DNA of 64,000 bases from Cladorhizidae sp. MBARI D1340-BT2 (lineage: Eukaryota > Porifera > Demospongiae > Poecilosclerida > Cladorhizidae), in the NCBI GenBank assembly GCA_028752905.1, contig JAQNBH010000003.1, positions 23,747,989 to 23,811,988 on the forward strand, read 5' to 3'. Made by a program: the position numbers and the translations under genes. Each line of letters starts with the position of its first letter. Positions within the stretch are counted from its first letter, which is position 1. The notes beneath the pieces were generated by a model. The model saw nothing but the letters and a program-made list of their open reading frames with translations. It ran no database searches and had not been told where the DNA came from. Positions 53,901 to 64,000 of this stretch are shown one piece after another.

Positions 53901-56900
53901 GAACACATAATGAAACCTATCATTCGAATCATATCAAGTCCATTACAGTGAAGTTTGCAGAATATTATGGATGTTTGATATCAACAGAGAGCACAGAGAG
54001 AGACCTATCTTAATAGCTATATATCAAGTTTATTCAGTGAAGTGTGGAGAATCTATGAAGCTAACCTGTTTAGCATCAAGAGAGAGCAGAGAGAAACCTA
54101 TCTTGTGATTCTATCAAGTCCATTACTGTGAAGTATGCAGAATATACGGATGTTTGGTATCAAGAGAGAGAACAGAGAGAGGCCTACCTTTAGAGCTATA
54201 TATCAAGTCTATTCAGTGAAGTGTGGAGAATCTATGAAGCTAACATGTTTAGCTCAAGATAGAGAACACTGAGAGATACCTATCTTGCAAGTCCATTACA
54301 GCGAAGTGTGCAGAATATATGGATGTTTGGTATCAAGAGAGAGCACTTGGAGAGTCCTATCTTAATAGCTATATATCAAGTCTATTCAGTAAAGTGTGGA
54401 TAATCTACGAAGCTAACATGTTTAGCATCAAGTAAGAGTACAATTCATAACTGCCCTAATTAACAAGACCAAAGTCCCAGATTTTGTCAACTGATAGAGA
54501 AGGCCCTTATCTGCAACATGTGAACAGATTATCAATAAATGCAGTGGTTTTTCACTGGCAGGCCACCGCTTTGGCAACTGGAAAACGCCAGGAAAAATCC
54601 CAAACCTTACCATTTCAAATCACCATAACTTGCTAATACTTAGAGTACTCAAAATTTTGGCACGTACAAAAGACAGATAATTAGAAGGGCTATCCGATGA
54701 TATAAAAATTATCTTTTTGGGGTAAAGTGTAGAAAAGTTATGAGCTTCACGGCCAAAAAAAACAATATTTTTGGGGGGGAAATGAGAAACATATAGACCA
54801 AATTAGGGCAAATATCAAGATAGAGAACACATAATGAAACCTATCATTCGAATCATATCAAGTCCATTACAGTGAAGTGTGCAGAATATTATGGATGTTT
54901 GATATCAACAGAGAGCACAGAGAGAGACCTATCATAATAGCTATATATCAAGTTTATTCAGTGAAGTGTGGAGAATCTATGAAGCTAACCTGTTTAGCAT
55001 CAAGAGAGAGCAGAGAGAAACCTATCTTGTGATTCTATCAAGTCCATTACTGTGAAGTATGCAGAATATACGGATGTTTGGTATCAAGAGAGAGAACAGA
55101 GAGAGGCCTACCTTTAGAGCTATATATCAAGTCTATTCAGTGAAGTGTGGAGAATCTATGAAGCTAACATGTTTAGCTCAAGATAGAGAACACTGAGAGA
55201 TACCTATCTTGCAAGTCCATTACAGTGAAGTGTGCAGAATATATGGATGTTTGGTATCAAGAGAGAGCACTTGGAGAGTCCTATCTTAATAGCTATATAT
55301 CAAGTCTATTCAGTGAAGTGTGGATAATCTACGAAGCTAACATGTTTAGCATCAAGTAAGAGTACAATTCATAACTGCCCTAATTAACAAGACCAAAGTC
55401 CCAGATTTTGTCAACTGATAGAGAAGGCCCTTATCTGCAACATGTGAACAGATTATCAATAAATGCAGTGGTTTTTCACTGGCAGGCCACCGCTTTGGCA
55501 ACTGGAAAACGCCAGGAAAAATCCCAAACCTTACCACTTCAAATCATCATAACTTGCTAATACTTAGAGTACTCAAAATTTTGGCACGTACAAAAGACAG
55601 ATAATTAGAAGGGCTATCCGATGATATAAAAATTATCTTTTTGGGGTAAAGTGTAGAAAAGTTATGAGCTTCACGGCAAAAAACAACAATATTTTTGGGG
55701 GGGAAATGAGAAACATATAGACCAAATTAGGGCAAATATCAAGATAGAGAACACATAATGAAACCTATCATTCGAATCATATCAAGTCCATTACAGTGAA
55801 GTTTGCAGAATATTATGGATGTTTGATATCAACAGAGAGCACAGAGAGAGACCTATCTTAATAGCTATATATCAAGTTTATTCAGTGAAGTGTGGAGAAT
55901 CTATGAAGCTAACCTGTTTAGCATCAAGAGAGAGCAGAGAGAAACCTATCTTGTGATTCTATCAAGTCCATTACTGTGAAGTATGCAGAATATACGGATG
56001 TTTGGTATCAAGAGAGAGAACAGAGAGAGGCCTACCTTTAGAGCTATATATCAAGTCTATTCAGTGAAGTGTGGAGAATCTATGAAGCTAACATGTTTAG
56101 CTCAAGATAGAGAACACTGAGAGATACCTATCTTGCAAGTCCATTACAGCGAAGTGTGCAGAATATATGGATGTTTGGTATCAAGAGAGAGCACTTGGAG
56201 AGTCCTATCTTAATAGCTTTATATCAAGTCTATTCAGTGAAGTGTGGATAATCTACGAAGCTAACATGTTTAGCATCAAGTAAGAGTACAATTCATAACT
56301 GCCCTAATTAACAAGACCAAAGTCCCAGATTTTGTCAACTGATAGAGAAGGCCCTTATCTGCAACATGTGAACAGATTATCAATAAATGCAGTGGTTTTT
56401 CACTGGCAGGCCACCGCTTTGGCAACTGGAAAACGCCAGGAAAAATCCCAAACCTTACCATTTCAAATCACCATAACTTGCTAATACTTAGAGTACTCAA
56501 AATTTTGGCACGTAGAAAAGACAGATAATTAGAAGGGCTATCCGATGATATAAAAATTATCTTTTTGGGGTAAAGTGTAGAAAAGTTATGAGCTTCACGG
56601 CAAAAAACAACAATATTTTTGGGGGGGAAATGAGAAACATATAGACCAAATTAGGGCAAATATCAAGATAGAGAACACATAATGAAACCTATCATTCGAA
56701 TCATATCAAGTCCATTACAGTGAAGTGTGCAGAATATTATGGATGTTTGATATCAACAGAGAGCACAGAGAGAGACCTATCTTAATAGCTATATATCAAG
56801 TTTATTCAGTGAAGTGTGGAGAATCTATGAAGCTAACCTGTTTAGCATCAAGAGAGAGCAGAGAGAAACCTATCTTGTGATTCTATCAAGTCCATTACTG

Positions 56901-59900
56901 TGAAGTATGCAGAATATACGGATGTTTGGTATCAAGAGAGAGAACAGAGAGAGGCCTACCTTTAGAGCTATATATCAAGTCTATTCAGTGAAGTGTGGAG
57001 AATCTATGAAGCTAACATGTTTAGCTCAAGATAGAGAACACTGAGAGATACCTATCTTGCAAGTCCATTACAGCGAAGTGTGCAGAATATATGGATGTTT
57101 GGTATCAAGAGAGAGCACTTGGAGAGTCCTATCTTAATAGCTATATATCAAGTCTATTCAGTGAAGTGTGGATAATCTACGAAGCTAACATGTTTAGCAT
57201 CAAGTAAGAGTACAATTCATAACTGCCCTAATTAACAAGACCAAAGTCCCAGATTTTGTCAACTGATAGAGAAGGCCCTTATCTGCAACATGTGAACAGA
57301 TTATCAATAAATGCAGTGGTTTTTCACTGGCAGGCCACCGCTTTGGCAACTGGAAAACGCCAGGAAAAATCCCAAACCTTACCACTTGAAATCACCATAA
57401 CTTGCTAATACTTAGAGTACTCAAAATTTTGGCACGTAGAAAAGACAGATAATTAGAAGGGCTATCCGGTGATATAAAAATTATCTTTTTGGGGTAAAGT
57501 GTAGAAAAGTTATGAGCTTCACGGCAAAAAACAACAATATTTTTGGGGGGGAAATGAGAAACATATAGACCAAATTAGGGCAAATATCAAGATAGAGAAC
57601 ACATAATGAAACCTATCATTCGAATCATATCAAGTCCATTACAGTGAAGTTTGCAGAATATTATGGATGTTTGATATCAACAGAGAGCACAGAGAGAGAC
57701 CTATCTTAATAGCTATATATCAAGTTTATTCAGTGAAGTGTGGAGAATCTATGAAGCTAACCTGTTTAGCATCAAGAGAGAGCAGAGAGAAACCTATCTT
57801 GTGATTCTATCAAGTCCATTACTGTGAAGTATGCAGAATATACGGATGTTTGGTATCAAGAGAGAGAACAGAGAGAGGCCTACCTTTAGAGCTATATATC
57901 AAGTCTATTCAGTGAAGTGTGGAGAATCTATGAAGCTAACATGTTTAGCTCAAGATAGAGAACACTGAGAGATACCTATCTTGCAAGTCCATTACAGCGA
58001 AGTGTGCAGAATATATGGATGTTTGGTATCAAGAGAGAGCACTTGGAGAGTCCTATCTTAATAGCTATATATCAAGTATATTCAGTGAAGTGTGGATAAT
58101 CTACGAAGCTAACATGTTTAGCATCAAGTAAGAGTACAATTCATAACTACCCTAATTAACAAGACCAAAGTCCCAGATTTTGTCAACTGATAGAGAAGGC
58201 CCTTATCTGCAACATGTGAACAGATTATCAATAAATGCAGTGGTTTTTCACTGGCAGGCCACCGCTTTGGCAACTGGAAAACGCCAGGAAAAATCCCAAA
58301 CCTTACCACTTCAAATCACCATAACTTGCTAATACTTAGAGTACTCAAAATTTTGGCACGTACAAAAGACAGATAATTAGAAGGGCTATCCGATGATATA
58401 AAAATTATCTTTTTGGGGTAAAGTGTAGAAAAGTTATGAGCTTCACGGCCAAAAAAAACAATATTTTTGGGGGGGAAATGAGAAACATATAGACCAAATT
58501 AGGGCAAATATCAAGATAGAGAACACATAATGAAACCTATCATTCGAATCATATCAAGTCCATTACAGTGAAGTGTGCAGAATATTATGGATGTTTGATA
58601 TCAACAGAGAGCACAGAGAGAGACCTATCTTAATAGCTATATATCAAGTTTATTCAGTGAAGTGTGGAGAATCTATGAAGCTAACCTGTTTAGCATCAAG
58701 AGAGAGCAGAGAGAAACCTATCTTGTGATTCTATCAAGTCCATTACTGTGAAGTATGCAGAATATACGGATGTTTGGTATCAAGAGAGAGAACAGAGAGA
58801 GGCCTACCTTTAGAGCTATATATCAAGTCTATTCAGTGAAGTGTGGAGAATCTATGAAGCTAACATGTTTAGCTCAAGATAGAGAACACTGAGAGATACC
58901 TATCTTGCAAGTCCATTACAGCGAAGTGTGCAGAATATATGGATGTTTGGTATCAAGAGAGAGCACTTGGAGAGTCCTATCTTAATAGCTATATATCAAG
59001 TCTATTCAGTAAAGTGTGGATAATCTACGAAGCTAACATGTTTAGCATCAAGTAAGAGTACAATTCATAACTGCCCTAATTAACAAGACCAAAGTCCCAG
59101 ATTTTGTCAACTGATAGAGAAGGCCCTTATATGCAACATGTGAACAGATTATCAATAAATGCAGTGGTTTTTCACTGGCAGGCCACCGCTTTGGCAACTG
59201 GAAAACGCCAGGAAAAATCCCAAACCTTACCACTTCAAATCACCATAACTTGCTAATACTTAGAGTACTCAAAATTTTGGCACGTACAAAAGACAGATAA
59301 TTAGAAGGGCTATCCGATGATATAAAAATTATCTTTTTGGGGTAAAGTGTAGAAAAGTTATGAGCTTCACGGCCAAAAAAAACAATATTTTTGGGGGGGG
59401 AATGAGAAACATATAGACCAAATTAGGGCAAATATCAAGATAGAGAACACATAATGAAACCTATCATTCGAATCATATCAAGTCCATTACAGTGAAGTGT
59501 GCAGAATATTATGGATGTTTGATATCAACAGAGAGCACAGAGAGAGACCTATCTTAATAGCTATATATCAAGTTTATTCAGTGAAGTGTGGAGAATCTAT
59601 GAAGCTAACCTGTTTAGCATCAAGAGAGAGCAGAGAGAAACCTATCTTGTGATTCTATCAAGTCCATTACTGTGAAGTATGCAGAATATATGGATGTTTG
59701 GTATCAAGAGAGAGAACAGAGAGAGGCCTACCTTTAGAGCTATATATCAAGTCTATTCAGTGAAGTGTGGAGAATCTATGAAGCTAACATGTTTAGCTCA
59801 AGATAGAGAACACTGAGAGATACCTATCTTGCAAGTCCATTACAGTGAAGTGTGCAGAATATATGGATGTTTGGTATCAAGAGAGAGCACTTGGAGAGTC

Positions 59901-60899
59901 CTATCTTAATAGCTATATATCAAGTCTATTCAGTGAAGTGTGGATAATCTACGAAGCTAACATGTTTAGCATCAAGTAAGAGTACAATTCATAACTGCCC
60001 TAATTAACAAGACCAAAGTCCCAGATTTTGTCAACTGATAGAGAAGGCCCTTATCTGCAACATGTGAACAGATTATCAATAAATGCAGTGGTTTTTCACT
60101 GGCAGGCCACCGCTTTGGCAACTGGAAAACGCCAGGAAAAATCCCAAACTTTACCACTTCAAATCACCATAACTTGCTAATACTTAGAGTACTCAAAATT
60201 TTGGCACGTACAAAAGACAGATAATTAGAAGGGCTATCCGGTGATATAAAAATTATCTTTTTGGGGTAAAGTGTAGAAAAGTTATGAGCTTCACGGCAAA
60301 AAACAACAATATTTTTGGGGGGGAAATGAGAAACATATAGACCAAATTAGGGCAAATATCAAGATAGAGAACACATAATGAAACCTATCATTCGAATCAT
60401 ATCAAGTCCATTACAGTGAAGTTTGCAGAATATTATGGATGTTTGATATCAACAGAGAGCACAGAGAGAGACCTATCTTAATAGCTATATATCAAGTTTA
60501 TTCAGTGAAGTGTGGAGAATCTATGAAGCTAACCTGTTTAGCATCAAGAGAGAGCAGAGAGAAACCTATCTTGTGATTCTATCAAGTCCATTACTGTGAA
60601 GTATGCAGAATATACGGATGTTTGGTATCAAGAGAGAGAACAGAGAGAGGCCTACCTTTAGAGCTATATATCAAGTCTATTCAGTGAAGTGTGGAGAATC
60701 TATGAAGCTAACATGTTTAGCTCAAGATAGAGAACACTGAGAGATACCTATCTTGCAAGTCCATTACAGCGAAGTGTGCAGAATATATGGATGTTTGGTA
60801 TCAAGAGAGAGCACTTGGAGAGTCCTATCTTAATAGCTATATATCAAGTCTATTCAGTGAAGTGTGGATAATCTACGAAGCTAACATGTTTAGCATCAA
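35952..60899. repeat. Region IV: 5-unit (4620-bp) super-repeat with hybrids
   Basis: Five unit types recur. P: gtagaaaag, ccgatga, cataatag. Q: ccgatga, caacaat tract, gtttgc, agctttat. R: ccggtga, tatattc. S: ccggtga, cagtaaag. T: ccatttc, ccgatga, cataatag. By core start: P 35952; Q 36876, R 37800, S 38724, T 39648, P 40572; Q 41496, R/S 42420, T 43344; P/Q 44268, R 45192, S/P 46116; Q 47040, R/S 47964, T 48888, P 49812; Q 50736, R 51660, S 52584, T/S 53508, T 54432; Q-like 55356, T/Q 56280, R-like 57204, S-like 58128, then 59052 and 59976 less clear. Hybrid labels mark units joining the front markers of one type to the rear markers of another. Confidence 0.75.
41496..49811. repeat. Duplicate 2772-bp blocks 5544 bp apart
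   Basis: Units at 41496-44267 and 47040-49811 match type by type (Q, R/S hybrid, T). Their middle units share two otherwise unseen core changes, aatattggc (near 42641 and 48185) and cttttggggg (near 42701 and 48245). The distance is exactly six units, which shows a segmental copy of at least three units. Confidence 0.85.
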
Positions 60900-63671
60900 G
60901 TAAGAGTACAATTCATAACTGCCCTAATTAACAAGACCAAAGTCCCAGATTTTGTCAACTGATAGAGAAGGCCCTTATCTGCAACATGTGAACAGATTAT
61001 CAATAAATGCAGTGGTTTTTCACTGGCAGGCCACCGCTTTGGCAACTGGAAAACGCCAGGAAAAATCCCAAACCTTACCACTTCAAATCACCATAACTTG
61101 CTAATACTTAGAGTACTCAAAATTTTGGCACGTACAAAAGACAGATAATTAGAAGGGCTATCCGGTGATATAAAAATTATCTTTTTGGGGTAAAGTGTAG
61201 AAAAGTTATGAGCTTCACGGCCAAAAAAAACAATATTTTTGGGGGGGAAATGAGAAACATATAGACCAAATTAGGGCAAATATCAAGATAGAGAACACAT
61301 AATGAAACCTATCATTCGAATCATATCAAGTCCATTACAGTGAAGTGTGCAGAATATTATGGATGTTTGATATCAACAGAGAGCACAGGGAGAGACCTAT
61401 CTTAATAGCTATATATCAAGTTTATTCAGTGAAGTGTGGAGAATCTATGAAGCTAACCTGTTTAGCATCAAGAGAGAGCAGAGAGAAACCTATCTTGTGA
61501 TTCTATCAAGTCCATTACTGTGAAGTATGCAGAATATACGGATGTTTGGTATCAAGAGAGAGAACAGAGAGAGGCCTACCTTTAGAGCTATATATCAAGT
61601 CTATTCAGTGAAGTGTGGAGAATCTATGAAGCTAACATGTTTAGCTCAAGATAGAGAACACTGAGAGATACCTATCTTGCAAGTCCATTACAGCGAAGTG
61701 TGCAGAATATATGGATGTTTGGTATCAAGAGAGAGCACTTGGAGAGTCCTATCTTAATAGCTATATATCAAGTCTATTCAGTGAAGTGTGGATAATCTAC
61801 GAAGCTAACATGTTTAGCATCAAGTAAGAGTACAATTCATAACTGCCCTAATTAACAAGACCAAAGTCCCAGATTTTGTCAACTGATAGAGAAGGCCCTT
61901 ATCTGCAACATGTGAACAGATTATCAATAAATGCAGTGGTTTTTCACTGGCAGGCCACCGCTTTGGCAACTGGAAAACGCCAGGAAAAATCCCAAACCTT
62001 ACCACTTCAAATCACCATAACTTGCTAATACTTAGAGTACTCAAAATTTTGGCACGTACAAAAGACAGATAATTAGAAGGGCTATCCGATGATATAAAAA
62101 TTATCTTTTTGGGGTAAAGTGTAGAAAAGTTATGAGCTTCACGGCCAAAAAAAACAATATTTTTGGGGGGGAAATGAGAAACATATAGACCAAATTAGGG
62201 CAAATATCAAGATAGAGAACACATAATGAAACCTATCATTCGAATCATATCAAGTCCATTACAGTGAAGTGTGCAGAATATTATGGATGTTTGATATCAA
62301 CAGAGAGCACAGAGAGAGACCTATCTTAATAGCTATATATCAAGTTTATTCAGTGAAGTGTGGAGAATCTATGAAGCTAACCTGTTTAGCATCAAGAGAG
62401 AGCAGAGAGAAACCTATCTTGTGATTCTATCAAGTCCATTACTGTGAAGTATGCAGAATATACGGTTGTTTGGTATCAAGAGAGAGAACAGAGAGAGGCC
62501 TACCTTTAGAGCTATATATCAAGTCTATTCAGTGAAGTGTGGAGAATCTATGAAGCTAACATGTTTAGCTCAAGATAGAGAACACTGAGAGATACCTATC
62601 TTGCAAGTCCATTACAGTGAAGTGTGCAGAATATATGGATGTTTGGTATCAAGAGAGAGCACTTGGAGAGTCCTATCTTAATAGCTATATATCAAGTCTA
62701 TTCAGTGAAGTGTGGATAATCTACGAAGCTAACATGTTTAGCATCAAGTAAGAGTACAATTCATAACTGCCCTAATTAACAAGACCAAAGTCCCAGATTT
62801 TGTCAACTGATAGAGAAGGCCCTTATCTGCAACATGTGAACAGATTATCAATAAATGCAGTGGTTTTTCACTGGCAGGCCACCGCTTTGGCAACTGGAAA
62901 ACGCCAGGAAAAATCCCAAACCTTACCACTTCAAATCACCATAACTTGCTAATACTTAGAGTACTCAAAATTTTGGCACGTAGAAAAGACAGATAATTAG
63001 AAGGGCTATCCGGTAATATAAAAATTATCTTTTTGGGGTAAAGTGTAGAAAAGTTATGAGCTTCACGGCCAAAAAAAACAATATTTTTGGGGGGGAAATG
63101 AGAAACATATAGACCAAATTAGGGCAAATATCAAGATAGAGAACACATAATGAAACCTATCATTCGAATCATATCAAGTCCATTACAGTGAAGTGTGCAG
63201 AATATTATGGATGTTTGATATCAACAGAGAGCACAGAGAGAGACCTATCTTAATAGCTATATATCAAGTTTATTCAGTGAAGTGTGGAGAATCTATGAAG
63301 CTAACCTGTTTAGCATCAAGAGAGAGCAGAGAGAAACCTATCTTGTGATTCTATCAAGTCCATTACTGTGAAGTATGCAGAATATACGGTTGTTTGGTAT
63401 CAAGAGAGAGAACAGAGAGAGGCCTACCTTTAGAGCTATATATCAAGTCTATTCAGTGAAGTGTGGAGAATCTATGAAGCTAACATGTTTAGCTCAAGAT
63501 AGAGAACACTGAGAGATACCTATCTTGCAAGTCCATTACAGTGAAGTGTGCAGAATATATGGATGTTTGGTATCAAGAGAGAGCACTTGGAGAGTCCTAT
63601 CTTAATAGCTATATATCAAGTCTATTCAGTGAAGTGTGGATAATCTACGAAGCTAACATGTTTAGCATCAA
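60900..63671. repeat. Region V: last three complete units
   Basis: Cores start at 60900, 61824 and 62748. The first has a private cagggagaga in B1. The last two share a private atacggttg in A2 in place of atacggatg. The unit at 62748 and the next core carry gtagaaaag with ccggtaat, a combination otherwise typical of region III. Confidence 0.8.
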
Positions 63672-64000
63672 GTAAGAGTACAATTCATAACTGCCCTAAT
63701 TAACAAGACCAAAGTCCCAGATTTTGTCAACTGATAGAGAAGGCCCTTATCTGCAACATGTGAACAGATTATCAATAAATGCAGTGGTTTTTCACTGGCA
63801 GGCCACCGCTTTGGCAACTGGAAAACGCCAGGAAAAATCCCAAACCTTACCACTTCAAATCACCATAACTTGCTAATACTTAGAGTACTCAAAATTTTGG
63901 CACGTAGAAAAGACAGATAATTAGAAGGGCTATCCGGTAATATAAAAATTATCTTTTTGGGGTAAAGTGTAGAAAAGTTATGAGCTTCACGGTAAAAAAC
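63672..64000. repeat. Right-edge partial core
   Basis: The last core is cut by the window end after about 329 of 387 bp. It ends in ggtaaaaaac, a tract type not seen elsewhere in the window (other copies have ggcc, ggccc or ggc before the A run). Confidence 0.9.

Larger units (their letters stand above)
1..64000. repeat. Satellite array of 924-bp higher-order units
   Basis: The same sequence recurs head to tail across the entire window with a 924-bp period. I count 72 copies of the core: 65 full core-to-core intervals (923-925 bp), six short ones (571-572 bp) and a last core cut by the window end. No inversion, foreign insertion or unique spacer interrupts it. Copies differ mainly at a few tens of sites and in one homopolymer tract, so the array is highly homogenised, as expected from unequal exchange or amplification. 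Arrays of this kind are typical of eukaryotic centromeric, pericentromeric or other heterochromatin; the chromosomal location is inference. I do not recognise the satellite family. Confidence 0.98.

Noticed and set aside
1..64000. CRISPR array
   Set aside because: Repeats are 924 bp, composite and contiguous, with no short repeat separated by unique spacers, and no cas genes are present.
1..64000. Retrotransposon, rDNA or telomere within the array
   Set aside because: No LTR, reverse-transcriptase reading frame, rRNA-like sequence or telomeric tandem motif was seen; the periodicity is unbroken from end to end.

Overview
The whole 64-kb window is one uninterrupted tandem satellite array. I see no protein gene, rRNA, tRNA, CRISPR array, telomeric tract or single-copy flank. 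All copies point the same way. Sequence of this kind (long higher-order satellite, no genes, AT-rich) belongs to a eukaryotic chromosome, most likely centromeric or pericentromeric heterochromatin or a heterochromatic knob. The species cannot be named from the sequence. Recurrent CpG transitions between copies hint at a cytosine-methylating genome, such as a plant or a methylating animal.

Architecture has four levels. (1) A basic monomer of about 80-95 bp opens with a GA-rich stretch and ends in ...atcaa. (2) Two diverged monomer types, A (79-90 bp) and B (94-95 bp, with about 10 extra bases near the 3' end), alternate as A-B dimers of 185, 178 and 174 bp. (3) Three dimers (A1 B1 A2 B2 A3 B3, 537 bp) plus a 387-bp core with no evident similarity to the monomers make a 924-bp unit. 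I count 72 cores, giving 71 core-to-core intervals: 65 full length (sixty of 924, two of 923, three of 925 bp) and six short units of 571-572 bp. The short units lost A1/A3-bounded DNA (about 352 bp, two dimers). (4) Diagnostic variants show that units are arranged in super-repeats of 2 to 5 units that change along the array.

Layout: 1-181 is the tail of a unit cut by the window edge. Region I (182-7572) has a 3-unit (about 2.77 kb) rhythm. Region II (7573-17735) has 3-unit then 2-unit rhythms. Region III (17736-35951) holds all six short units, mostly in a repeated 2.42-kb module, plus a duplicated 4.27-kb block. Region IV (35952-60899) has a 5-unit (4.62 kb) super-repeat with contracted copies and hybrid units. 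Region V (60900-64000) is the last, fairly distinct group, cut inside a core.

The core carries a perfect 10-bp inverted repeat near both ends, an internal imperfect inverted repeat, a small GC-richer hairpin region and a variable poly-A/poly-G tract. This fits an origin as a short inverted-repeat (MITE-like) insertion into an older dimeric satellite, which was then amplified with it. The recurring 61-codon minus-strand frame is judged non-coding: it mostly begins with GTG, and every difference I could find between copies changes an amino acid.
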